NCBI RefSeq assembly: GCF_000515115.1
Contig: NZ_AZXF01000015.1
Coordinates: 1 to 64,000 of the forward strand
Source: Nocardiopsis sp. CNT312
GTDB taxonomy: Bacteria; Actinomycetota; Actinomycetes; Streptosporangiales; Streptosporangiaceae
Length of the DNA stretch: 64,000 nucleotides
Direction of reading: 5' to 3'
Positions within the stretch are counted from its first letter, which is position 1; every line of letters starts with the position of its first letter. Under the pieces are notes generated by a model. It worked only from the letters and a program-made list of their open reading frames with translations, was not told the origin of the DNA and searched no databases. Position numbers and translations under genes: made by a program. This document shows positions 44,163 to 52,525 of this stretch, in pieces.

Positions 44163-44447
44163 CTAGGCAGGCGCGTAGGTCAGGCAGTCCGCCTGGTCCT
44201 GCACGTAGCCCACGGCGATGCCGGGGGCCTGGCATTCGAGCTGGACGTTGTGCTGGCAGTCGGCCATCTTGCAGGCCCCCACGTGCCCGGTGCTGACCGG
44301 GTCGCCGCCCTGGGCCGGGATGCTGATGTAGGTGTCGCACTGGGCGTGGTTCTCCTCGCCCACGGTGATGGCCAGGGCGTGGCAGGCGTGGTCGTCGTTG
44401 TAGGCGCAGGCGTCCACCCTGCACGAGTTCACCACGGGCATGTCCAT
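44163..44447 (-). CDS. Protein with two DUF1540 cysteine-rich domains
   Basis: A 94-residue protein with two similar units: VVNSCRVDACAYNDDHACHA to AQCDTYIS, and GACKMADCQHNVQLECQAPG to ADCLTYAP. Each has four cysteines spaced as in metal-binding DUF1540 domains. ATG 44447 follows AAGGAGA at 6 nt; further upstream residues are Arg-rich and unlikely to be translated. Function is unknown. Confidence 0.88.
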   Translation of the reverse strand: MDMPVVNSCRVDACAYNDDHACHALAITVGEENHAQCDTYISIPAQGGDPVSTGHVGACKMADCQHNVQLECQAPGIAVGYVQDQADCLTYAPA

Positions 44448-44736
44448 AACGGTCTCCTTCTCGCGTTGGCTGTGGCGACGGCGCTCCCGAGCCTTCCATC
44501 TGCGACTCTTCGAATCCATGTCATCACGCCGTGTCATGTCGGCTTTGCGGGTCCGTTCCGACCCTCCTCCGCCAGCGAGCCTCCGTGCACTGGCTCCGGC
44601 ACCGTGCGCACCCCCCCTACCACTCGGCGGCCGAGCGGGAGTTCACCTGGAACCGGGACGGCGTGCCACGGCACGTCCCGGCCCGCGTCGCGGGAACGCG
44701 GCGGACCCCGGCGAACGGATAGGCTGAGCGGCGATC

Positions 44737-45633
44737 ATGAACACCCCGCACCGCACCGGCCCGGCCCTGCGCATGACCGGACCCGCCGCTGCCGCCCTGG
44801 CCTGCCCCGTATGCGGCGGCGGCCTGACCACCGCCGAACGCGGGCTCGCCTGCCCCGCCGGGCACACCTTCGACATCGCCCGCGAGGGCTACGCGAGCCT
44901 GCTCACCGGCGCCACCCCGCCCGGCACCGGCGACAGCAAGGAGATGGTCGCCGACCGGCTCCGCTTCCAGCGCGCCGGACACTACGACCCCATCGGCCGT
45001 GCCCTGGCCGACGCCCTCGCGCGCGAACTCCACGGCCGTGCGGTCCCTCTCATCGCCGACATCGGCGGTGGCACCGGCCACTACCTCGCCCAGATCCTGG
45101 ACGCACTGCCCGACGCCGTCGGCCTCACCCTCGACGCCTCCAAGTTCGCCGCCCGCAGGGCCGCCAAGGCCCACCCGCGCGGCGGCGCCGCCACCGCCGA
45201 CACCTGGCGCGGCCTGCCCCTGCGCACCGGCTCCGCCGATGCCCTCCTCAACGTCTTCGCCCCGCGCCGGGCCGCCGAGTTCCACCGTGTCCTGGCCCCC
45301 GGCGGGCTCCTGGCGGTCGTCACCCCCGACCCCGAGCACCTCGCCGAACTCCGGACGCGCCTGGGCCTGCTCGACGTCGACCCCCGCAAGGACGACCGCC
45401 TCGCCCAGGGGCTCCACGGACACTTCGCCCCGGCGGGCGACCGGCCGGTGCGCTTCACCCTGGACCTGGACCGCGACGCCGCCGCCACCGTCGTCGGCAT
45501 GGGCCCCAGCGCCCGCCACCTCGACCCCGCCGAGCTGGGCGAGCGCATCGCCGCCCTGCCCGAACCGGTCGCCGTCACCGCCGCCGTCCGGCTGCGGCTC
45601 TACCGCCCCCGGACCGCGCCCGCCGACGCCTGA
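44737..45633 (+). CDS. RlmA-like 23S rRNA (guanine-N1) methyltransferase
   Basis: A 298-residue enzyme. An N-terminal zinc ribbon (LACPVCGGGLTTAERGLACP then GHTFD, residues about 22-48) is followed by DIAREGYASLL and a class I SAM fold with ADIGGGTGHYLAQIL (about residue 108) and LLNVFAPRRAAEFHRVLAPG. This layout is that of RlmA/TlrB enzymes that methylate G745 or G748 of 23S rRNA; the TlrB type can give tylosin-like macrolide resistance. Which one applies cannot be decided from sequence. Confidence 0.88.
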   Translation: MNTPHRTGPALRMTGPAAAALACPVCGGGLTTAERGLACPAGHTFDIAREGYASLLTGATPPGTGDSKEMVADRLRFQRAGHYDPIGRALADALARELHGRAVPLIADIGGGTGHYLAQILDALPDAVGLTLDASKFAARRAAKAHPRGGAATADTWRGLPLRTGSADALLNVFAPRRAAEFHRVLAPGGLLAVVTPDPEHLAELRTRLGLLDVDPRKDDRLAQGLHGHFAPAGDRPVRFTLDLDRDAAATVVGMGPSARHLDPAELGERIAALPEPVAVTAAVRLRLYRPRTAPADA

Positions 45634-45687
45634 GCCCCTTCCGTGCGCCTGTGAGTGAGAGCCCTGCGACCGGGGTAGTCACCCCGC

Positions 45688-47454
45688 GTGAGTGAACGGC
45701 ATCCCACCCCTGGCCTCGGCGTCCACGGCGACTTCTCCGTCTGGGCGCCCCGCGCCGACCGTGTGCGCCTGCGCGCCGACGGCACCGACCACCCCATGCG
45801 TTCAGACGCCGACGGCTGGTGGCACGCCCGGGTCGAGGGCGCCGGGCCCGGGACGGACTACGCCTACCTCCTCGACGACGACTCGACCCCCCTGCCCGAC
45901 CCGCGCTCGCGGTGGCAGCCCCACGGCGTCCACGCCGCCAGCCGCGTCTACGACCACGCCGCCCACATCTGGACCGACGCCGCCTGGACCGGACGCCCCC
46001 TTGCCGGAGCCGTCGTCTACGAACTCCACGTCGGTACGTTCACCCCGGACGGCACTCTTGTCTCCGCGATCGACCGGCTCGACCACCTCGCCGACCTGGG
46101 CGTCACCCACGTCGAACTCATGCCCGTCAACGCCTTCGACGGCACCCACGGCTGGGGCTACGACGGTGTCCTGTGGTCGGCCGTCCACCAGCCCTACGGC
46201 GGCCCCGACGCGCTCAAGGCCTTCGTCGGCGCCTGCCACGCCCGCGGTCTGGCCGTCCTGCTCGACGTCGTGTACAACCACCTGGGCCCCTCCGGCGCCT
46301 ACCTGCCCCGCTTCGGCCCCTACTTCTCCGGCGAGAACGCCTGGGGCCCCTCGCTCAACCTCGACGGCTCCGACTCCGACCCCGTCCGCCGCCTGGTCCT
46401 GGACAACGCCCTGGACTGGCTGCGCCGCTTCCACCTGGACGGCCTGCGCCTGGACGCCGTGCACGCCCTGCGCGACGACCGCGCCGTCCCGCTGCTCGCC
46501 GAACTCTCCGAGGAGGTCGACGCGCTGGCCGCCGCCCTGGGCCGCCCCCTGTCCCTCGTCGCCGAGTCCGACCGCAACGATCCCCGCACGGTGCTGCCCC
46601 GAGAGGCGGGCGGCCTGGGCCTGAGCGCCCAGTGGTCCGACGACCTCCACCACGCCCTGCACACGGCCCTCACCGGTGAGACGCACGGCTACTACGCCGA
46701 CTTCACCGGGCCCGAGGTCCTGCCCGAGGTGCTGCGCCGCGTGTTCCACCACGCGGGCACCTACTCCTCCTTCCGCCGCCGCACCCACGGCGCCCCGGTC
46801 GACACCGCGCGTGTGCCGGGGAGCCGTTTCCTCGGCTACCTCGCCACCCACGACCAGATCGGCAACCGGGCGCGCGGCGACCGCATGGCCGAACACGTCT
46901 CCCCGGGGCTCCTCTTGTGCGGCGCGGCCCTCGTGCTGTGCTCGCCCTACACCCCGATGGTGTTCATGGGGGAGGAGTGGGCGGCCACCACCCCCTGGCC
47001 GTTCTTCGCGTCCTTCCCCGACCCCGGCCTGGCCGAGGGCGTGCGCCGGGGCAGGCGCCGCGAGTTCGCCGCCCTGGGCTGGGCCGAGGAGGAGATCCCC
47101 GACCCCGTGGACCCGGCCACGCGCGACTCCGCCGTCCTGGACTGGGACCAGCCCCGACGGGAGCCGCACCGCAGGGTCCTGGACACCTACCGGGCCCTGA
47201 TCGCCCTGCGCCGCAACGAACCCGAACTCGCTGACCCGCGCCTGGACCGCTTCGGCGTCACCGCGAGCGCCGACGGGCGCCGGCTGGTCCTGGAACGCGG
47301 CCGCCTGCGGCTGGTCTGCAACCTGTCCGCGGAGGCCGCTGACGTCGAGGTGGACGCGCCGCCCCGAGAGGTCCTGCTCGCCACGGGCGCGCCCCGGGCC
47401 GGGGACGGCTCTGTCAAGGTGCCGGGGGAGTCCTTCGCGCTCCTGCGCCTGTGA
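45688..47454 (+). CDS. treZ: Malto-oligosyltrehalose trehalohydrolase TreZ
   Basis: A 588-residue GH13 enzyme that releases trehalose from the TreY product. The N-terminal beta domain (GDFSVWAPRADRVRLRADGT) precedes the barrel with VVYELHVGTFTPDGTL, VEYNHLGPSG-like DVVYNHLGPSGAYL, GLRLDAVHALRD, VAESDRNDPR and LATHDQIGNRARGDR. GTG 45688 gives the usual N terminus. It is on the same strand as treY at 9432 but 34 kb away; a treX gene is not in the window. Confidence 0.96.
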   Translation: MSERHPTPGLGVHGDFSVWAPRADRVRLRADGTDHPMRSDADGWWHARVEGAGPGTDYAYLLDDDSTPLPDPRSRWQPHGVHAASRVYDHAAHIWTDAAWTGRPLAGAVVYELHVGTFTPDGTLVSAIDRLDHLADLGVTHVELMPVNAFDGTHGWGYDGVLWSAVHQPYGGPDALKAFVGACHARGLAVLLDVVYNHLGPSGAYLPRFGPYFSGENAWGPSLNLDGSDSDPVRRLVLDNALDWLRRFHLDGLRLDAVHALRDDRAVPLLAELSEEVDALAAALGRPLSLVAESDRNDPRTVLPREAGGLGLSAQWSDDLHHALHTALTGETHGYYADFTGPEVLPEVLRRVFHHAGTYSSFRRRTHGAPVDTARVPGSRFLGYLATHDQIGNRARGDRMAEHVSPGLLLCGAALVLCSPYTPMVFMGEEWAATTPWPFFASFPDPGLAEGVRRGRRREFAALGWAEEEIPDPVDPATRDSAVLDWDQPRREPHRRVLDTYRALIALRRNEPELADPRLDRFGVTASADGRRLVLERGRLRLVCNLSAEAADVEVDAPPREVLLATGAPRAGDGSVKVPGESFALLRL

Positions 47455-47567
47455 GGGACGACCGGAGGACACCCGGCCGTCACCCCGCGCCGGTAGCATC
47501 CCGCTGTCGGGCGAAGGGACGGTCCGGGCCGGGTGCGGCTGCCGGATCCACGTGAAGGGCGGTTGCC

Positions 47568-48392
47568 ATGCCGGGCACGGAGTGGACCCTGGACCGGCGG
47601 TTCGAGGCGCACAACGGCACGGTGCGCTGGACCGCCTTCGGCGAGGGCGAGCCCCTCGTCCTGGCACACGGAACCCCGTTCTCCTCCTACGTGTGGCGCC
47701 ACGTGGCCAGGGCCCTGGCCACCCGCTACCGCGTCCACGTGTGGGACATGCCCGGCTACGGAGCCTCCGCCAAGTTCGTGGGGCAGGACGTGTCCCTGCC
47801 CGCCCAGCAGCGCACCTTCACCGCCCTGCTCGGCCACTGGGGGCTGGAGCGGCCTCGTGTCGTGGCCCACGACTACGGCGGGGCCGTGGCCCTGCGCTCG
47901 GCCGTCCTGGACGGGGCGGCCTACGACCGCCTGGCCCTGGTGGACGCGGTGAGCCTGCGCCCGTGGGGCAGTGACTTCTTCCGCCTGGTCGCCGCCAACG
48001 CCGGCGTCTTCGCGGCCCTGCCGCCCCACCTGCACGAGGCGCTCGTGCGCGCCTACATCACCTCGGCCCTGCACACGCCGCCGCGCGCCGACACCCTCTC
48101 CGCTCTGGCCGCGCCCTGGCTCGGCGAGGAGGGGCGCCCCGCCTTCTACCGCCAGATCGCTCAGGCCGACGAGCGGCACACCGCCGAGGTCGAGGACGCC
48201 TACGCCGCCCTCGACCTGCCGGTGCTGGTGGTGTGGGGCCGGGAGGACACCTGGCTGCCGATCGAGCGGGGCGAGCGGCTGGCCGCCGTGATCCCCCGGG
48301 CCCGACTGCACCCCCTGGACGGCGCGGGACACCTCGTCCAGGAGGACGCACCGGCCGAACTCACCGCGGCCCTCGCCGAGTTCCTGCGGTGA
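47568..48392 (+). CDS. Alpha/beta-hydrolase, haloalkane-dehalogenase-like
   Basis: A 274-residue hydrolase: oxyanion segment LAHGTPFSSYVW (about residue 33), nucleophile elbow VVAHDYGGAVALR (Asp nucleophile, about residue 103), acid in VLVVWGREDTWLP (about 222), and histidine in LDGAGHLVQEDAP (about 250). An aspartate nucleophile after HD and before YGG is usual in haloalkane dehalogenases and epoxide hydrolases; the substrate is unknown. Confidence 0.87.
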   Translation: MPGTEWTLDRRFEAHNGTVRWTAFGEGEPLVLAHGTPFSSYVWRHVARALATRYRVHVWDMPGYGASAKFVGQDVSLPAQQRTFTALLGHWGLERPRVVAHDYGGAVALRSAVLDGAAYDRLALVDAVSLRPWGSDFFRLVAANAGVFAALPPHLHEALVRAYITSALHTPPRADTLSALAAPWLGEEGRPAFYRQIAQADERHTAEVEDAYAALDLPVLVVWGREDTWLPIERGERLAAVIPRARLHPLDGAGHLVQEDAPAELTAALAEFLR

Positions 48393-48393
48393 C

Positions 48394-48435
48394 CCGGGCC
48401 TTACCGGGGCGGCCGATTGGCCCGGGAAGGCCCGG
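48394..48435. terminator. Hairpin between convergent hydrolase and lipoprotein genes
   Basis: CCGGGCCTT (48394-48402) pairs perfectly with AAGGCCCGG (48427-48435) across a 24-nt loop, at the junction of two convergent genes. Confidence 0.5.
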
Positions 48436-48449
48436 ACGGAGGGAACCGG

Positions 48450-49076
48450 TCAGGAGACGGACCCGGCGAACACGACCGTCTCGGTGCCGTGCGTGACGGT
48501 GATGCCCAGGGACCCGGTTCCCGCGGGGACACCGCAGCTCCCGGGGAAGGTGTAGCTGCCCTGCTCGGCCTCGTAGGTGGTGATGGTGACCGACGCGGGC
48601 GTGGTCGACCCGCCCGCGTCGCACTCGGCGGACAGGTGCCCGAAACCGAGGACCCGCTCCAGGTGCGGCACGTCCACGGTCAGGCTGAAGTCCACCTGGC
48701 CCGAGGAGGGGGAGGTGACGCCGCCGAGGGTGTACACCACGTCGGCCGTGTTGCCCGGAACGTACTCGTGCTCGTAGGCGCCCACCGGGTAGGGCACGGC
48801 CACGGACGTACCGAAGGGGGCTCCGGACAGGACCGGCGGGGTGTCCGCGTCGGACCCCGGGGCGGGGGCCTCGTCGGTCTCGGCCGGTTCGGGGGCCGAG
48901 GTGTCGGTGGGTTCGGGGGAGGGGGAGAGGACCGTCTCGCTGGGGCTGGCGGAGGGGGAGGCCGACTCCTCGGCCGCGCCGGGCTCGACGGTCGTGCTCT
49001 CGCCGGGGCCGCAGCCGACCACGGCGAGGAGGAGCGCCGTACTGATCAGGGGGAGGGGGTTCACGGTAGAACGCAT
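48450..49076 (-). CDS. Putative lipoprotein of unknown function
   Basis: A 208-residue secreted protein. Signal peptide LPLISTALLLAVVGC gives a lipidated cysteine near residue 22. A Ser/Pro/Glu/Thr-rich linker follows (about residues 30-75), then a compact domain of about 125 residues with two cysteines, with VDFSLTVDVPHLERVLGFGH and TVTHGTETVVFAGSVS. No family recognised; the C-terminal part looks like a beta-sandwich. ATG 49076 is the only start with a signal peptide directly behind it. Confidence 0.75.
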   Translation of the reverse strand: MRSTVNPLPLISTALLLAVVGCGPGESTTVEPGAAEESASPSASPSETVLSPSPEPTDTSAPEPAETDEAPAPGSDADTPPVLSGAPFGTSVAVPYPVGAYEHEYVPGNTADVVYTLGGVTSPSSGQVDFSLTVDVPHLERVLGFGHLSAECDAGGSTTPASVTITTYEAEQGSYTFPGSCGVPAGTGSLGITVTHGTETVVFAGSVS

Positions 49077-49226
49077 GGCCAAAAGCGTAGGGGAGTCGCC
49101 CTGAGTGGCGCCGTCCGGCACGGAACGCGAGCGGGACCGCGTGCTCTTCGCCGGAGGCGTCGCCGGGTGCGGCCGTCGCGAAAAAACGTTGGCTCCGGCC
49201 CTCCGTTTCGCGCCACACTTGTGCCC

Positions 49227-49928
49227 ATGCCCGACTTCGCCGACTTCGACACCCGCCACTACCGCACCGTGGACGTGGCCACCGGATACGACCGGTGGTC
49301 GAGCACCTACGAGGACACCGTCCTCGACGCCATGGACCTGGACCTGCTCGACAGCCTCACCCGCCCCGACTGGGCCGCCGTCTCCCGCGCCGCCGACCTC
49401 GGCTGCGGGACGGGCCGTACCGGGGCCTGGCTGCGCGGCAGGGGCGTCCCCCGTGTGGACGGGGTCGACCTCAGCCCCGGAATGCTGGAACGGGCCCACA
49501 GGCGCGGCTGCCACACCACCCTCGCCCGGGGCGACGTGCGCGACACGGGCCTGCCCTCGGGCGCCTACGACCTCGTCGTCTCCTCCCTCATCGACGAACA
49601 CCTGCCCGACCTGGCCCCCTACTACGCCGAGGCCCGCCGCCTGGCCGCGCCCGGCGGCTGCTGCGTCCTGGTCGCCTACCACCCGCAGTTCATGATGGTC
49701 TCGGGTATGCCCACCCACTTCACCGACGCCTCCGGTGAGGACGTGGCGATCAGCACCCACCTGCACCTGCTCAGCGACCACACGCGTGCGGCCATGGCCG
49801 CCGGGTGGGTGCTCGCCGAACTGCGTGAGGCCGTGGTCGACGACGGGTGGATCGCCGCCAAGCCGAAGTGGGAGCGCTTCCGCGGCCACCCGGTCTCCGC
49901 CGCCCTCGTGTGGACCGTGCCGGCCTGA
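49227..49928 (+). CDS. Class I SAM-dependent methyltransferase
   Basis: A 233-residue enzyme with motif I AADLGCGTGRTGAWL (about residue 54), DGVDLSPGMLERAHRRG (motif II), and YDLVVSSLIDEHLPDL (motif IV). The C-terminal half includes QFMMVSGMPTHF and a predicted substrate lid. Similar proteins methylate small molecules or lipids; the substrate is not evident. Confidence 0.88.
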   Translation: MPDFADFDTRHYRTVDVATGYDRWSSTYEDTVLDAMDLDLLDSLTRPDWAAVSRAADLGCGTGRTGAWLRGRGVPRVDGVDLSPGMLERAHRRGCHTTLARGDVRDTGLPSGAYDLVVSSLIDEHLPDLAPYYAEARRLAAPGGCCVLVAYHPQFMMVSGMPTHFTDASGEDVAISTHLHLLSDHTRAAMAAGWVLAELREAVVDDGWIAAKPKWERFRGHPVSAALVWTVPA

Positions 49929-49940
49929 ACCGGCCGCTGG

Positions 49941-50759
49941 TCAGAGCCCGAGGGCCGCCAGCCACACGTTCCGGTGCTCCTCCACGTAGGCCGCCGCCGG
50001 CCCCCAGTGGTCGGCGTGGCCCTCGGCGTGTAGGCGCGCCCACGGCCGGCGGCCGGTTCGCGCCCCCTCCACCAGCAGGTCGTACATCCCGCGCACCTCG
50101 TGGCCGATCGCGTCGGGAAGCTCACGGCGCTGCGCGCCGTCGCACCCGTAGCCGTCGGCCAGCGCACGCAGCCGCCGCCTGTCCTCCCCGGGGACGCCGC
50201 CCGCGTGCAGAGGGACGAAACCGTGCGCCGCGTAGCCCAGGTCGCCCATCCGCGTTCCCGGACCGGCGCCGTCCCAGTCGATGAACGTCCACCTCGGCCC
50301 GTCGCGGACGAGGTTCCACGGTCCCAGGTCGTGGTGGCAGACGAGCTCGTCTCCGCGCGGGGCGACCGCCACCTCCCAAGCGGTCTCCCCCGGCGGTTCG
50401 TAGGCGGCGGCCAGGTCGTGCAGGGCGCGGATGAGCCGGCCGAGCCGGTACAGCTCCCGCTCCGTCATCGGCGCCATCCGGTCGGCGGTCGTTCCGGGCG
50501 CGTAGGACAGCACCTGGCGTCCCCGCGCGTCGCGGCCCAGCGTCCGCGGCGCGCCCTCGTACCCGTGCGCCTCCAGGTGCGCCAGCAGGGAGTGGACCCC
50601 GGGGGAGGAGCGCCGCCACGGTTTACGGACGGTGTCGCCCACCCGCACGACCGCTTCGGCGACGTTGCCGCCTTCCAGGACCTCCCCGTCGGCCTCCCGG
50701 CCGGCTCCCCCACCGCTCACAGTGCCCCAGCGTGGCCTCTTGCGGTGGCCCGCCGCCAC
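49941..50759 (-). CDS. Aminoglycoside-phosphotransferase-family kinase
   Basis: A 272-residue APH-fold kinase: N-lobe AVVRVGDTVRKPWRRSSP, catalytic loop ELVCHHDLGPWNLVRD (about residue 140) and metal site TFIDWDGAGPGTRMGDLGYA (about 160). Members phosphorylate antibiotics, choline or other small molecules. GTG 50759 is chosen for its AGGTGA at 6 nt; GTG 50720 is possible but poorly supported. Confidence 0.86.
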   Translation of the reverse strand: MAAGHRKRPRWGTVSGGGAGREADGEVLEGGNVAEAVVRVGDTVRKPWRRSSPGVHSLLAHLEAHGYEGAPRTLGRDARGRQVLSYAPGTTADRMAPMTERELYRLGRLIRALHDLAAAYEPPGETAWEVAVAPRGDELVCHHDLGPWNLVRDGPRWTFIDWDGAGPGTRMGDLGYAAHGFVPLHAGGVPGEDRRRLRALADGYGCDGAQRRELPDAIGHEVRGMYDLLVEGARTGRRPWARLHAEGHADHWGPAAAYVEEHRNVWLAALGL

Positions 50760-50870
50760 CCGCTTTCACCTGTGCACCGGCACCCGGGGGCGGTGTAAGC
50801 GAACGCGAAGCACGGCGAAACCACCGCCTGCCACGGTGGACACCCGCCACTGACGCAGGAGGTCTCCGCC

Positions 50871-51644
50871 GTGCGCACGATCCACGACCACCCCGGGTGG
50901 CGGCCCGCCGGTGCCGGGCACCACCGCACGGTACGCACCGGCCACGACGTCTGGCGGGCGGTGGACGAGGGCCCCGTCCTGACCCTGCGCCGCCTCTCCA
51001 CCAGCCGGGACCCCGAACCGGTCGTGGACACCTACACGCCCGCGGACCTAGACGGACCGGTCCCCGCCCCGCTGCGCGCCGCGCTGGAGGCGCGGGGACC
51101 CGTACGGCGGCTGCGCACCCCGGACCTGTGGGAGGCCCTGGCCACCGCTCTCATGCGCCGGACGGCCGGCGTGGGACATGCGGGACCGGTCTACCACCGC
51201 TACTGCGACGCCCACGGCTCCCCGGTCCCGGGCTCCCCTTCGGCCTTCCCCGGCCCCCACACCGTGCTCGCCCTGGACGAGTCGCACTTCACGGAGCTGG
51301 GTATGGCCGCGCAGCGGGGCCCCCTGACCGTCGCGGCTGAAGCCTTCGTCGCCTCCGGATCCGCGTGGCCCGACGCCTCCCCGCCGGAGCTGGTCGACCG
51401 TCTGCGCGAGGTACCCGGAGTCGGTGCGTGGACCGCCCGTGCCGCCGTCGCCGACACCACCGGTGACTTCTCGCTCTACCCCTACGGCGACCTGCGTGTG
51501 CGCACCCGGGCCGCCCACGCCGTCCCCGCCCTGGATTGGCCCGTCGGCGAGGCCGCCTTCGCGCGGCGCTGGCGCTCCCTCACCGCGACCCCCGCGGCCC
51601 TGTCCGCCCTGACGGTCCTCACCCTCGCCTTGGGCGGCGGCTGA
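50871..51644 (+). CDS. HhH-GPD DNA glycosylase (AlkA/3-methyladenine type)
   Basis: A 257-residue protein. The helix-hairpin-helix LREVPGVGAWTARAAVAD lies near residue 180, and the catalytic aspartate follows in YPYGDLRVRTRAAH (about 205). An upstream helix ALATALMRRTAGVGHAGPVY corresponds to the FxxLxxxIIxQQ-like segment of the family but is diverged. It likely removes alkylated bases from DNA. The N-terminal 85 residues resemble an AlkA N domain. Confidence 0.82.
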   Translation: MRTIHDHPGWRPAGAGHHRTVRTGHDVWRAVDEGPVLTLRRLSTSRDPEPVVDTYTPADLDGPVPAPLRAALEARGPVRRLRTPDLWEALATALMRRTAGVGHAGPVYHRYCDAHGSPVPGSPSAFPGPHTVLALDESHFTELGMAAQRGPLTVAAEAFVASGSAWPDASPPELVDRLREVPGVGAWTARAAVADTTGDFSLYPYGDLRVRTRAAHAVPALDWPVGEAAFARRWRSLTATPAALSALTVLTLALGGG

Positions 51645-51659
51645 GCCGCCGCGCGCGGC

Positions 51660-52229
51660 TCAGTCGTGGGAGACCTGACGCCCGCTCACCCGGCCGAGGG
51701 TGATACGCAGCACCTGGTCGCGTGGACCGCTCGCCCACGGCTGCGGCATACGCCCCCGGGGCAGCCGGGACAGCTCCCCCTGGTCGCGGATCCACCGGCA
51801 GCGCCCCGAGACCAGGACGCTCCACCCCTCGCGCAGCCCCTCGTCGAAGTGGTCGATCTGGAAGGAGGCGTATCCGCGCCCGTGTCGCATGATGGTGCCG
51901 GCCAGCGTCGACCGGAAGAGGATCGCGTCGCCCGCCAGCATGTAGTTCACCGGCAGGACCGTCGGCGCGGAGTCCCCCTCGATGGTGAAGGCCACCCGGC
52001 CGATGTCGTGTCTGCCCAGCAGGTTCAGACAGGTCTGCCGCTCCAGCACGGTGAAGCGCGCCCGCTCGTCCCCCTCGGCGAGGTCGGCCCCCTCCAGCAG
52101 CGTGTTCGCCTCGTCCAGGCGCGCGCTGCCCCGCATGATGTCGTCGCTGCTGTGCCGCTGTCCGGGGGGTGAGGCCGCCATGACCGCCGTCTCCCGGCTC
52201 TGCGTTCCCGACCCGCTCTTGTCCTCCAT
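51660..52229 (-). CDS. Pyridoxamine 5'-phosphate oxidase-family protein
   Basis: A 189-residue protein. After a hydrophilic N terminus of about 60 residues comes a split-barrel flavin-binding domain: CLNLLGRHDIGRVAFTIEGD, VLPVNYMLAGDAILFRSTLA, and WSVLVSGRCRWIRD. Such proteins bind FMN, F420 or haem and reduce small molecules. ATG 52229 is preferred over a TTG two codons upstream because AGGGGG lies 6 nt ahead. Confidence 0.84.
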   Translation of the reverse strand: MEDKSGSGTQSRETAVMAASPPGQRHSSDDIMRGSARLDEANTLLEGADLAEGDERARFTVLERQTCLNLLGRHDIGRVAFTIEGDSAPTVLPVNYMLAGDAILFRSTLAGTIMRHGRGYASFQIDHFDEGLREGWSVLVSGRCRWIRDQGELSRLPRGRMPQPWASGPRDQVLRITLGRVSGRQVSHD

Positions 52230-52285
52230 CGCCAACCCCCTGGCATGGTCGCTCCGCTCGCCCCGACGCAGTGCGTCCGGGCCGT

Positions 52286-52311
52286 GGGCCCGTCGGTGTG
52301 CCGACGGGCCC
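52286..52311. other. Perfect hairpin in a divergent intergenic region
   Basis: GGGCCCGTCGG (52286-52296) and CCGACGGGCCC (52301-52311) form an 11-bp stem with a TGTG loop, in the 296-nt space between divergent genes. A tandem TTCCCCCTACC repeat follows immediately. It does not end any known transcript; it could be a small-RNA terminator or leader structure. Confidence 0.5.
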
Positions 52312-52525
52312 TTCCCCCTACCTTCCCCCTACCCCGCGGCGGCCCCGACACAACGGCGAGAGGGCGGTCCGCGGCTCGGCGGCGGGGGCGAGATGGGACA
52401 CCCGGCTTCGGCCCGGCCGTCCCGCACCGGACTCCGTGCCACGGGACACACCTGCCGGTGTCACATCCGAGGCGGGCCGCGCCGTCTGTGGTGTGAAGGC
52501 CAACGAAGCGAACGAAAGGCCCGCC

